Source: Micromonospora inaquosa (GTDB taxonomy: Bacteria > Actinomycetota > Actinomycetes > Mycobacteriales > Micromonosporaceae). Taken from it: a DNA stretch of 33,306 nucleotides. How positions within the stretch are numbered: position 1 is the first letter of the stretch; every line of letters begins with the position of its first letter. Location of the stretch: contig NZ_QGSZ01000141.1 of assembly GCF_003857055.1 (NCBI RefSeq), positions 1-33,306 of the forward strand, given 5' to 3'. Under the pieces are notes generated by a model. The model did no database searches. It was given only the letters and a program-made list of their open reading frames with translations, and had not been told where the DNA came from. The position numbers and the translations under genes were made by a program. Of this stretch, positions 26,378 through 33,306 are shown one piece after another.

Positions 26378-27256
26378 GTGAGCGAGAATTACCCTCCGTA
26401 CGGAGAGCCGCAGCCCGGCCCGAACACCACCCCCTGGAGCGCCCCACCGGGCCCACCGCAACAGGGCGGCTACCCGCCGTACGGGCAGCCCCCGCCCACG
26501 CCGCACTACGGCGCACCACTCCCGCCGGCACCGAACAAGTCGAACCAGGGCCTGATCATCGGGCTGGTCGCCGGCGCGGTCGTCCTCATACTCGCCATCT
26601 GCGGCGCCGGAGTCGGCCTCCTGCTCGCCTACGATGACGATGACAGCGAGCCCACGGTGGTCGCGTCCTCCGCCCCCACCCTGGACACCGGCAGTGGCAC
26701 GGGCAGCGCGCCGGACCCGGCGGCCCCTCCCACCCCCGGGGCGGCGGATCAGCCGAACAACAACAACTCGATGACCGCCCGCTACTCAAGCGACCTGTCG
26801 AACGTCTGCGAGGGCAGCCCGATCCTGAACACGGCACCCTACAACGGCCCGGCCAGCGCCAAGGCGTACACGTTCTCGAACAACCCCGACCGGCCGACGT
26901 CCTGGTCGTCGAAGTACATCCCCTCCGACAAGCCCTACTACGCCAAGAGCGAGGACTACCAGAAAGTGTCGGTGGTCGGCTGCCTGAAGTTCGACGAGGG
27001 CAGCGAGGGCTCCCCGAAGAAGTGCCAGTACAAGGACAAGTCGGAGAAGCAGATCACCATCGACTACGTCTCGTCGCGCTACACCCTGACCTTCTACGCG
27101 GCAAAGACCGCCGAGAAGATCGGCGGCGGCGGCACCGTGACCGCCCCAACGACCAGGTGCCCCAGTTTCATCTCGTACGACAAGGCCACCATGAGGGCGT
27201 ACGCGGCGCCGGACTCCGGCACCATCGAGGCGGCGCTGGACAAGTTCCTGTCCTGA
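26378..27256 (+). CDS. Membrane-anchored secreted protein of unknown function
   Basis: This 292-residue protein starts at a GTG with no visible Shine-Dalgarno. The N-terminal 54 residues are rich in Pro, Gly and Tyr (YPPYGQPPPTPHYGAP). A single membrane segment follows at about 58-82 (GLIIGLVAGAVVLILAICGAG), then a Ser/Thr/Pro linker and an extracellular domain of about 160 residues. That domain holds four cysteines (SNVCEGS, VGCLKF, KKCQYK, TRCPSF), enough for two disulfides. It is an orphan to my knowledge and resembles the general layout of actinobacterial DUF-type wall-anchored proteins. Its codon use is GC-rich like the rest but with unusual Lys, Asn and Tyr content. It is divergent from the MATE gene, with 204 bases between starts that contain an AT-richer segment near 26199-26235. 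Confidence 0.83.
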   Translation: MSENYPPYGEPQPGPNTTPWSAPPGPPQQGGYPPYGQPPPTPHYGAPLPPAPNKSNQGLIIGLVAGAVVLILAICGAGVGLLLAYDDDDSEPTVVASSAPTLDTGSGTGSAPDPAAPPTPGAADQPNNNNSMTARYSSDLSNVCEGSPILNTAPYNGPASAKAYTFSNNPDRPTSWSSKYIPSDKPYYAKSEDYQKVSVVGCLKFDEGSEGSPKKCQYKDKSEKQITIDYVSSRYTLTFYAAKTAEKIGGGGTVTAPTTRCPSFISYDKATMRAYAAPDSGTIEAALDKFLS

Positions 27257-27343
27257 CGACTCCCACTGACGCCCGGGAGGGGAATTGGCACCGGCCGGTC
27301 GCGGCGGACCGCGCTCGGGTCAGGGCATCGAAGCTGGACGGAT

Positions 27344-27380
27344 GGTGACGCTGCCGGTGCGGCACGTCGGCAGCGTCACC
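27344..27380. terminator. Strong hairpin terminator between convergent genes
   Basis: GGTGACGCTGCCG (27344-27356) and CGGCAGCGTCACC (27368-27380) form a perfect 13-base-pair stem around an 11-base loop that can itself fold into GTG/CAC. It lies between the plus-strand secreted protein and the minus-strand small ORF and can end both. The rest of 27257-27395 shows no other feature. Confidence 0.88.
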
Positions 27381-27395
27381 GCCGGTCGAGGTGGA

Positions 27396-27488
27396 TCACT
27401 GACGGGTGTCCATCGACGTCTGCAGCGCGCGGCGGGCCTGCTCGCGGGCGTCGTCGGTGGTGGTCTCGGGCTTGGGCTTGTTCGGCAT
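27396..27488 (-). CDS. Small hydrophilic protein of 30 residues
   Basis: The ORF runs ATG to TGA and reads MPNKPKPETTTDDAREQARR followed by ALQTSMDTRQ. AGGAG lies about eight bases before the ATG, which is an unusually good ribosome site. The composition is mixed-charge, with no hydrophobic stretch, and a short amphipathic helix is likely in the DDAREQARRALQ part. It lies 16 bases past a strong terminator hairpin, so it would be the last gene of the minus-strand block at 27760-28376 or transcribed alone. I do not recognise a family. Evidence for translation is the ribosome site and the hairpin only. The 271-base stretch 27489-27759 upstream holds no other gene that I can support, only a small palindrome, GGGTCGGTCCGACCC, at 27609-27623. 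Confidence 0.45.
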   Translation of the reverse strand: MPNKPKPETTTDDAREQARRALQTSMDTRQ

Positions 27489-27759
27489 GGTGGCGCTCCT
27501 CTTCCAGGGCGCGAGCCGCCGACGCGCGGCGGCCCTCACGGGCGGTCGTGCTGAGCGCCCCACGACGGTCCGGGGTTACCGGAGCAGCCGGCTGGGCAGC
27601 GTGAGCCCGGGTCGGTCCGACCCTGGAGGGAGGCGGCACAGGGTGTGGCACCACCGCCCGTGACCTGCACCGCCAGGCGGCGCCGGCCCTCTCCCAAGTT
27701 ATCGTTCAGGTCCACATACTGCTTACGGTTCCCGCCATCTGGACAGTCGAGAACCCAGC

Positions 27760-27972
27760 TCAGCGGGCCAGAAAGTGCCAGCCCAGCCACCACCAGAACC
27801 CGAACAGACCGATCCGGCCCACCGGCACCGAGCCGACCTCATACCGCATCACGTACGCGCAGACCTCGCCCAGAGTGGGGATCCGGGAGCCCTCCCGCCG
27901 GGCCATCCACTCGACCACCGCGAACAGGACCAGCGCGGTGAGGAACCCGCCGATCGCCAGCGCTCGCATCAT
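27760..27972 (-). CDS. DUF6186-like small membrane protein
   Basis: This 70-residue protein has a hydrophobic N-terminal segment (MRALAIGGFLTALVLFAVVE, residues 2-21) and a second hydrophobic stretch at the end (GRIGLFGFWWWLGWHFLAR). Between them PTLGEVCAYVMRYEVGSVPV is an invariant-looking block that I recall from actinobacterial proteins annotated DUF6186. The ATG at 27972 overlaps the stop of the upstream gene (ATGA), so it is translationally coupled. No function is known. The two-gene unit likely makes a paired membrane product. A conserved WWW patch near the end may sit at the membrane surface. Confidence 0.82.
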   Translation of the reverse strand: MMRALAIGGFLTALVLFAVVEWMARREGSRIPTLGEVCAYVMRYEVGSVPVGRIGLFGFWWWLGWHFLAR

Positions 27973-28376
27973 CGCCGCACCAACCCCCAGAAGGCCGCCA
28001 ACCAGGCGAACCAGGCCGCCGACCGGGTCAGATGATCCTCCAGCAGAGGGTCGGCCAGCCGGGAGAAGGTGGGAAAGTCATCACCGGCAGCCAACACGAA
28101 GGTCACGCCCTCGAAGACCCCGAAGACCACCACCGGCACCGCCCACCAGGCCGCCCCCGCGCCCAGCCGGCGCGGCGCGGGCCGGCGTGGCACCCGGTTG
28201 CTCAGACCGAGCCAGATCAGCACCCCGCCCGTGCCGAGGGTGAACAGATTCGCCTCCGTGGAGAAGGACGCGAACCGGCCACCGACGAGCGACAGGCAGA
28301 CGATGACGGGAACGGAGACGGCGGGCCTGTCCCAGGCGCGGGGGGCCTCCACGGTGAGGTCGTGCGGCTGCTCCAT
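27969..28376 (-). CDS. Membrane protein of unknown function paired with the DUF6186-like gene
   Basis: This 135-residue protein has a short acidic N-terminus and about four hydrophobic stretches: VSVPVIVCLSLVGGRF, FTLGTGGVLIWLGL, AAWWAVPVVVFGVFEGVTFVL and SAAWFAWLAAFWGLVRR at the end. The segments alternate with Pro/Arg-rich loops (NRVPRRPAPRRLG). The start ATG at 28376 has weak GCGGG upstream. The stop overlaps the DUF6186-like ATG by four bases. The pair is conserved in my recollection of Micromonosporaceae, and no activity is known. A short hairpin (28385-28392 with 28406-28413) lies in the leader. Confidence 0.8.
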   Translation of the reverse strand: MEQPHDLTVEAPRAWDRPAVSVPVIVCLSLVGGRFASFSTEANLFTLGTGGVLIWLGLSNRVPRRPAPRRLGAGAAWWAVPVVVFGVFEGVTFVLAAGDDFPTFSRLADPLLEDHLTRSAAWFAWLAAFWGLVRR

Positions 28377-28479
28377 CCCGCAATTCTTCCCGGTCTCACG
28401 AAGCGCGGGAAGACCGACACTCCCCGGAGCTGACCCTGATCTTCCCGGCCGATGGATCGATGACGGCCGAAGGCCGGCG

Positions 28480-29529
28480 TCAACCGATCAGCGCCGCGTC
28501 CAACTGACCACGGATCGAATCGACCACCTGCTCGACGCTGCCCCGACCGGTGAACCCAGCCGCGAACGTGTGCCCACCACCGCCCAGCGCCACCGCGACC
28601 CGACTGACGTCCACCGCGCCCTTGCTGCGCATCGACACCGCCCACTCGGCCGGCCGGGTCTGCTTCACCACACAGCTCACATCCGCCTCGGCGGTGCAGC
28701 GCACCGAGTCGATCAGCGCCTCCAGCACGTACGGGCGCTGGTCGTGCCGGGCCAGGTCGTCCAGCGTGGCGAAGGTCCAAACCAGCCCCCGACCTCCGGC
28801 GGCGGACGACTCCAGCCGGGCCCGGCCGAGCACCTCACCGAAGAGGCGGACCGCACCGAAGGGCCGGGTGTCGAAGACCCGCCGGGAGATGTCACCGGGC
28901 GAGATGCCGGTCGCCAGCAAACGGGCGGCCATCTGATGCACCGCCGGCGTGGTCGCCTCGAACCGGAACGAGCCGGTATCGGTGGTCAGCGCCACGTAGA
29001 GGCACTCCGCGATGGCCGAATCCACCACCACCCCGAGCCGGGCCAGCAACTGTTCGGCCACGACCGACGTGGCCGCCGCACCCGGATCGACCAGGTTGAC
29101 AGTGCCGAAACCGGGGTTGGAGGCATGGTGGTCGAGCACCAGCGCCGCACCCGCCGTCGACAACCGCCCGGCGAGGTCGCCGAGACGCGACACGCTCGCC
29201 GCGTCGAAGCAGATCACCAGATCGGGCGCCGGTTCGGCGGCGTCCGCCGGCACCAGCAGGTCCAGGCCGGGCAGCCCACGGAACGGCTCCGGCACCTCCG
29301 GTGGGCCGGGGAAGGTCGCCTGCACGTCGCGTACGCCGAGCTGCCGCAGGCCCAGACCGAAGCCGAGCATGCTGCCCAGCGCGTCGCCGTCCGGGTTGAC
29401 GTGGCAGATCAGCAGCGTACGGCCGGTCGGTGGGAGAGCCCGCACCAACGCCTCGGCCGCAGCCCAGTCCGCCTCGGCGGGGCCGAGCCCGGCTGCCCCG
29501 GCGAGCGGGGCGCTGGCGGTGCTGGTCAC
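28480..29529 (-). CDS. DHH-family phosphoesterase, NrnA-like
   Basis: This 349-residue protein has the DHH and DHHA1 domains of the NrnA/oligoribonuclease group, which cleave short RNA (nanoRNA), pAp or cyclic dinucleotide intermediates using manganese. The first metal motif is ICHVNPDGDALGS near residue 45, DHHASNPGFG near 133 is the DHH motif, and GGGGHTFAAGF is the DHHA1 signature. TTDTGSFRFEATT is also typical. The start GTG at 29529 overlaps the stop of rbfA by four bases, so the two are coupled. The order rbfA then DHH protein is conserved in actinobacteria. Activity as pAp-phosphatase or c-di-AMP-related hydrolase cannot be separated from the sequence. Confidence 0.93.
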   Translation of the reverse strand: MTSTASAPLAGAAGLGPAEADWAAAEALVRALPPTGRTLLICHVNPDGDALGSMLGFGLGLRQLGVRDVQATFPGPPEVPEPFRGLPGLDLLVPADAAEPAPDLVICFDAASVSRLGDLAGRLSTAGAALVLDHHASNPGFGTVNLVDPGAAATSVVAEQLLARLGVVVDSAIAECLYVALTTDTGSFRFEATTPAVHQMAARLLATGISPGDISRRVFDTRPFGAVRLFGEVLGRARLESSAAGGRGLVWTFATLDDLARHDQRPYVLEALIDSVRCTAEADVSCVVKQTRPAEWAVSMRSKGAVDVSRVAVALGGGGHTFAAGFTGRGSVEQVVDSIRGQLDAALIG

Positions 29530-30008
29530 CGCGTTTCCCCACCCCGCGGGGTCTCCTTGACGTCGGAGGCCTCGTCGGCCTCGTCCGTCTCGTCGTCCAC
29601 CCGGTACGGCTGGGCTTCGCCCGCGTACTTCGCCTGGGCGGCCAGCCGCTGCACCTCGGCGTCGGCGTTGCGGGCGGCGGCGAGCAGGTCATCGATGTGC
29701 TTGACCTGGTCCTGCACGTCGTCGAGGACGAACGTGAGGGTCGGCGAGTGGCGCAGACCGAGCGCCTTGCCGACCGTGCTGCGCAGCAGCCCCTTGGCGC
29801 TCTCCAGCGCCGCCGCGGTGTCCGCCTGGGCCACCGAGTCGCCGAGCACGGTGTAGAAGACCGTCGCGTCGCGCAGGTCAGCGGTAATCCGGGCATCGGT
29901 GATGGTGATCATCCCGAGCCGCGGGTCCTTGATCTGGCTCCGCACCACCGACGCGACCAGCTCACGCACCCGTTCCGCGTGCCGGCGTACCTTGGCCGGA
30001 TCAGACAT
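29526..30008 (-). CDS. rbfA: 30S ribosome-binding factor A
   Basis: RbfA helps mature the 5' end of 16S rRNA and binds free 30S subunits. The 160-residue protein has the KH-like RbfA domain in its first 115 residues (RVRELVASVVRSQIKDPRLGMITITDARIT). SPTLTFVLDD followed by VKHIDDLLAAARNAD marks its end. An acidic, Pro-poor tail (VDDETDEADEASDVKETP) ends the chain, a normal feature in actinobacteria. The ATG at 30008 follows GGAGGTGGCGAG; an ORF start at 30089 adds a Gly/Arg-rich sequence without support. It lies 126 bases downstream of the DUF503 gene. Confidence 0.95.
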   Translation of the reverse strand: MSDPAKVRRHAERVRELVASVVRSQIKDPRLGMITITDARITADLRDATVFYTVLGDSVAQADTAAALESAKGLLRSTVGKALGLRHSPTLTFVLDDVQDQVKHIDDLLAAARNADAEVQRLAAQAKYAGEAQPYRVDDETDEADEASDVKETPRGGETR

Positions 30009-30134
30009 CTCGCCACCTCCACGGCGTCCTGCTCCCGGCCGACCCGGCGGCCCGGAGGCCGCCGGCCGACCGGCCAACATCTCGAACATTACCTTCGTCG
30101 CCGCGCCGGTCGCCCGGCACAGCCGGCACCGTGG

Positions 30135-30431
30135 TCAGTCGTCGTCCACTCCGTAGAGCCGGCGACGGACCGACAGCAACTCGACCTCGGGGCGAGCGGC
30201 CACCAGGCGCTCACAGGAGTCGAGCACCTCGCGGACGTGCGCCGTCTCGGCGGCCACCACGGCCACCGCGAGCTGCGCTCGACCATGCAGGTCCAGCGCA
30301 CCCACCTCGGCGGCCGACACCTCGAAGCGGCGCAGTGCCGCCACGATCGGCCGTACATATGATCTCTTGGCTTTGAGCGACCTGGAGTCGCCCGGCAGCA
30401 GCAGGTCGAAGACCGCGGTTCCGGTGAACAT
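30135..30431 (-). CDS. DUF503 family protein
   Basis: This 98-residue protein starts MFTGTAVFDLLLPGDSRSLK and continues AKRSYVRPIVAALRRFEVS, which is the DUF503 signature. The small alpha/beta protein accompanies infB and rbfA in most Gram-positive bacteria, hence a suspected link to ribosome assembly or translation. No activity is established. I chose the ATG at 30431. The longer frame to 30470 would run into the large palindrome at 30464-30505 and starts with a sequence unlike the family. The palindrome separates it from infB. Confidence 0.92.
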   Translation of the reverse strand: MFTGTAVFDLLLPGDSRSLKAKRSYVRPIVAALRRFEVSAAEVGALDLHGRAQLAVAVVAAETAHVREVLDSCERLVAARPEVELLSVRRRLYGVDDD

Positions 30432-30463
30432 CGCCCCGGACGATACCGCCAACCCGCCCCGCA

Positions 30464-30505
30464 TGATCAAGGGGTTTACGCCAGTCGGCGTAAACCCCTT
30501 GATCA
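30464..30505. terminator. Perfect 19-base-pair palindrome between infB and the DUF503 gene
   Basis: The arm at 30464-30482 (TGATCAAGGGGTTTACGCC) pairs without mismatch with 30487-30505 around an AGTC loop. The base of the stem is 16 bases past the infB stop. It could terminate infB transcripts or stabilise their 3' end. It is AT-richer than the surrounding DNA and perfectly symmetric, which also fits a dispersed repeat element. Confidence 0.75.
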
Positions 30506-30521
30506 GCGTGTCACTGCCGGA

Positions 30522-33306
30522 TCAGGCGCGAACCTTCTCCCGCATCTCGAAGGTCTCGATGACGTCGCCGACCTGGACGTTGTTGTAACCACCCAGGGTC
30601 AGACCGCACTCGAAGCCCTCGCGGACCTCGGTGGCGTCGTCCTTGAACCGCTTGAGCGAGGTGATCGTGAGGTTGTCCGCCACGACCGTCCCGTCCCGAA
30701 GCAGGCGAGCCTTCGCGTTGCGTCGGATGACGCCCGACCGAACGATGCAACCGGAGATGTTGCCGATCTTGGACGAGCGGAAGACATCGCGGATCTCCGC
30801 GGTGCCCAGCTCGGCCTCCTCGTACTCCGGCTTGAGCAGGCCCTTGAGCGCTGCCTCGATCTCCTCGATGGCCTGGTAGATGACGGTGTAATACCGGATC
30901 TCCACGCCTTCGCGGTCGGCCATCTCACGGACCTTGTTCGAGGCCCGCACGTTGAAGCCGATGATCGTGACCGGCTCGGACGAGGCGCTCGCGAGCATGA
31001 CGTTGCTCTCGGTGATCGCGCCGACGCCCCGGTCGAGGACCTTGAGCTGGACCTCCTCGGGGATATCGAGGTTGAACAGCGCGTCCTCCAGGGCCTCCAC
31101 CGAACCGGAGACATCGCCCTTGAGGATGAGGTTGAGCGAGGTCTTCTCGCCCTCCTTGAGCTGCTCCATGAGCGTCTCAAGGGTGGCCCGACCACGGGAG
31201 TTGGCGAATGCCGCCGCCCGCCGCCGTGCCTGTCGCTGCTCGGCGATCTGCCGCACCGTGCGGTCGTCCGCCGCGGCGAGGAACGTGTCACCCGCACCGG
31301 GCGGCGCGGTCAGACCCAGAACCATGACCGGACGCGCCGGCCCAGCCTCGGAGAGCTGGTTGCCGTTCTCGTCGAGCATGGCGCGGACCCGGCCGTGCGC
31401 CCCGCCGGCGACGATCGAGTCGCCCGCCCGCAGGGTGCCCTTCTGCACCAGCACCGTCGCCACCGCACCGCGGCCCTTGTCCAGGTGCGCCTCGATGGCC
31501 ACACCCTGCGCCGGCCCGTCGATCGGAGCGGTCAGCTCCAGCGACGCGTCGGCGGTCAGCAGGACGGCCTCGAGCAGTTCCTCGATGCCGATGCCGGGCT
31601 TGGCGGCCACGTTGACGAACATGGTCTCGCCGCCGTACTCCTCGGCGACCAGGCCGTACTCGGTCAGCTGCTGGCGGACCTTGTCCGGGTTGGCCTCCGG
31701 CTTGTCGACCTTGTTGACCGCGACCACGATCGGCACGTCGGCCGCCTTGGCGTGGTTCAACGCCTCGATGGTCTGCGGCATCACGCCGTCGTCGGCCGCG
31801 ACGACCAGGATCACGATGTCCGTCACCTGGGCACCACGAGCACGCATGGCGGTGAACGCCTCGTGACCCGGGGTGTCGATGAAGGTCACCGCACGGTCCA
31901 CACCATCGTGCGGAACGTGCACCTGGTACGCACCGATGTGCTGGGTGATGCCACCCGCCTCACCGGCCACGACGTTCGCCTTGCGGATGGCGTCGAGCAG
32001 CTTGGTCTTACCGTGGTCGACGTGACCCATGACGGTCACCACCGGCGCACGGCTGACCAGACGCTCCTCGGCCACCTCCGCGTCGAGGTCGATGTTGAAC
32101 TGCGCGAGCAGCTCGCGGTCCTCGTCCTCCGGGCTGACGATCTGGATGTCGAAGCCCAGGTGCTCACCCAGCAGCTGCAGGGTGTCGTCAGAACAGGACT
32201 GGGTCGCGGTGACCATCTCGCCCAGGTTGAACATCTCCTGGACCAGCGAACCCGGGTTGGCGTTGATCTTGTCGGCGAAGTCCGACAGCGAGGCGCCACG
32301 GGAGAGCCGGACGACCTGACCCTGACCCCGGGGAGCACCCGAGCTCATGGTCGGAGCCGACAGGTTGTCGAACTCCTGTCTGCGCTGCTTCTTGGACTTG
32401 CGACCGCGCGTCGGCCGGCCACCCGGACGCCCGAAGGCACCCGCGGCACCGCCGCCACGGCCACGACCACCGGCACCCGGACGACCGCCGCCGCCAGACG
32501 GAGCACCCGGACGGAAACCGCCACCGGGAGCACCGCCACCGCCGCCGGGACCGCCACGGTAGCCACCGCCACCGCCGGCACCCGCGCCGCCACCAGGGCC
32601 GCCGCGGTAACCGCCACCGCCACCGGCGCCACCGCCGGGACCGCCACGGAAACCGCCGCCACCGCCACCGGGACGACCTGCGCCGCCACCGGGACGACCA
32701 GCCCCACCGGGGCCGGGGCGACCGGCAGCCGGCCGCTGGCTCGGCATGGACGCCGGGCTGGGCCGCGGCGGCATGGAGTTCGGGCTGGGCCGCGGCGGCA
32801 TGCCCGCCGGGGTGTTGGGCCGAGGGCCACCCGCACCGGCGGCCGGGGGCCGCTGCTGCTGGCCACCCTGAATGCCGAACGGGTTGTTACCGGCACCGCG
32901 CGCCGGCGGACGACCGCCCGGCCGGGCACCCGGACCGGGAGCCGGCGTGCTCGGACGAGCTGCCGGCGAACCGGGACGGGGCGGCATCGCCGCGGGACCC
33001 GGCCGAGGACCGGGGCGGTTACCGCCGTCTGCCGGAGGCTCCCGGCGAACGGGATTGGGATTGTCCCGCTGCTGCTGGCGGGCGGCCTGCGCGGCCTTGA
33101 CCGCGGCCTCCTGCTCAGCCTTCAGCGCGGCGGCACGCGCCTCCGCGGCCGCCACCTCGATGTCGTGGGCACTCGCCGGCTTGGCGACCGGGGTCGCCGG
33201 CTGCGGCGCACCGGGCACCGGACCCTTGGGCTTCGGACCGGGTGCCGGCGCGGCCGGCCGCCGAGGCGGCATCGGCTTGGCCGAGACCCGGGGCGCGCCC
33301 GGGGTC
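30522..33306 (-). CDS. infB: Translation initiation factor IF-2 (N-terminus outside window)
   Basis: IF2 is the GTPase that places initiator tRNA on the small subunit. The frame is open to the window edge, so the first IF2_N region is missing; at least 927 codons are visible. Visible parts are an Ala/Lys/Arg/Pro-rich region, then a Gly/Arg-rich stretch (about 32440-32720), an IF2_N-like segment ([20 protein letters not shown]), and the G domain. G1 is GHVDHGKT, G2 GITQHIG, G3 DTPGHEAF and G4 NKVD. Domains II to IV follow, ending at MREKVRA. The long low-complexity N-terminus is normal in actinobacteria. A perfect palindrome follows the stop. nusA, the usual upstream neighbour, must lie past the right edge. 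Confidence 0.97.
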   Translation of the reverse strand, partial: TPGAPRVSAKPMPPRRPAAPAPGPKPKGPVPGAPQPATPVAKPASAHDIEVAAAEARAAALKAEQEAAVKAAQAARQQQRDNPNPVRREPPADGGNRPGPRPGPAAMPPRPGSPAARPSTPAPGPGARPGGRPPARGAGNNPFGIQGGQQQRPPAAGAGGPRPNTPAGMPPRPSPNSMPPRPSPASMPSQRPAAGRPGPGGAGRPGGGAGRPGGGGGGFRGGPGGGAGGGGGYRGGPGGGAGAGGGGGYRGGPGGGGGAPGGGFRPGAPSGGGGRPGAGGRGRGGGAAGAFGRPGGRPTRGRKSKKQRRQEFDNLSAPTMSSGAPRGQGQVVRLSRGASLSDFADKINANPGSLVQEMFNLGEMVTATQSCSDDTLQLLGEHLGFDIQIVSPEDEDRELLAQFNIDLDAEVAEERLVSRAPVVTVMGHVDHGKTKLLDAIRKANVVAGEAGGITQHIGAYQVHVPHDGVDRAVTFIDTPGHEAFTAMRARGAQVTDIVILVVAADDGVMPQTIEALNHAKAADVPIVVAVNKVDKPEANPDKVRQQLTEYGLVAEEYGGETMFVNVAAKPGIGIEELLEAVLLTADASLELTAPIDGPAQGVAIEAHLDKGRGAVATVLVQKGTLRAGDSIVAGGAHGRVRAMLDENGNQLSEAGPARPVMVLGLTAPPGAGDTFLAAADDRTVRQIAEQRQARRRAAAFANSRGRATLETLMEQLKEGEKTSLNLILKGDVSGSVEALEDALFNLDIPEEVQLKVLDRGVGAITESNVMLASASSEPVTIIGFNVRASNKVREMADREGVEIRYYTVIYQAIEEIEAALKGLLKPEYEEAELGTAEIRDVFRSSKIGNISGCIVRSGVIRRNAKARLLRDGTVVADNLTITSLKRFKDDATEVREGFECGLTLGGYNNVQVGDVIETFEMREKVRA
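32440..32720 (-). repeat. Gly/Arg-rich low-complexity tract within infB
   Basis: Short degenerate units of GGC/GGT codons encode runs such as [13 protein letters not shown] repeated three times. It is internal to infB and adds variable length. RGG-like segments often bind RNA, but no role is shown here. The repetition on the plus strand also creates spurious long ORFs. Confidence 0.85.

Noticed and set aside
27536..27793. 85-codon minus-strand frame overlapping the end of the DUF6186-like gene
   Set aside because: It overlaps a conserved gene, has no ribosome site and its sequence has no recognisable domain.
28461..28482. Hairpin at the end of the DHH gene (GGCCGAAGGCC) as a terminator
   Set aside because: The stem is only four perfect base pairs with bulges and overlaps the stop codon. 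It is too weak to call.
32440..32720. CRISPR-like or minisatellite array
   Set aside because: The periodic GGC-rich sequence is explained by Gly/Arg codons inside infB. There are no equal spacers.

Overview
The window is high-GC, densely packed chromosomal DNA from an actinobacterium, most likely in the Micromonosporaceae (Micromonospora or Salinispora type). The evidence is strong G/C bias at third codon positions, many GTG starts, and gene order: infB, a DUF503 gene, rbfA, a DHH phosphoesterase, a MATE transporter, truB, ribF, rpsO, pnp, an M16 peptidase and dapB, followed by thyX-dapA-rnj, ftsK, and rimO-pgsA. The genus is inferred from recall of family synteny and was not tested by a search. 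I found no tRNA, rRNA, CRISPR array, phage or insertion sequence.

Layout from left to right. 1-3176 (minus): pgsA (cut by the window edge), rimO and an ornithine cyclodeaminase-like gene. 3177-4043 (plus): a guanidine-III riboswitch, a small multidrug resistance (SMR) guanidinium exporter and a small membrane protein, closed by a strong terminator. 4110-6569 (minus): ftsK. 6683-8817 (plus): two overlapping genes with YbjN-like domains. 8880-12344 (minus): thyX, dapA and rnj. 12578-17366: a mixed accessory block with a DUF2752 protein, a YcaQ-type DNA glycosylase, a GT87 mannosyltransferase and three GNAT acetyltransferases, with several convergent overlaps. 17476-24748 (minus): dapB, an M16 peptidase, pnp, rpsO, ribF and truB. 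24839-26173 (minus): a MATE transporter. 26378-28376: an inserted block with a secreted or anchored protein, a 30-residue ORF and two small membrane proteins. 28480-33306 (minus): the DHH phosphoesterase, rbfA, the DUF503 gene and infB (N-terminus outside the window).

The core genes share themes. RNA decay and translation are represented by RNase J, PNPase, the NrnA-like phosphoesterase, IF2, RbfA, S15, TruB and RimO. Diaminopimelate/lysine synthesis is represented by DapA and DapB, and dTMP synthesis by ThyX. Phospholipid and chromosome processing are represented by PgsA and FtsK.

The clearest regulatory discovery is the guanidine-III riboswitch at about 3295-3338. It retains the class's conserved core, and its pseudoknot helix appears to have changed by compensating substitutions relative to the Thermobifida sequence as I recall it. 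Other points of interest are three large palindromes between genes that may be dispersed repeats, likely leaderless promoters for the OCD-like gene and thyX, the paired YbjN-like genes, and the accessory block inserted into the infB-to-dapB cluster.
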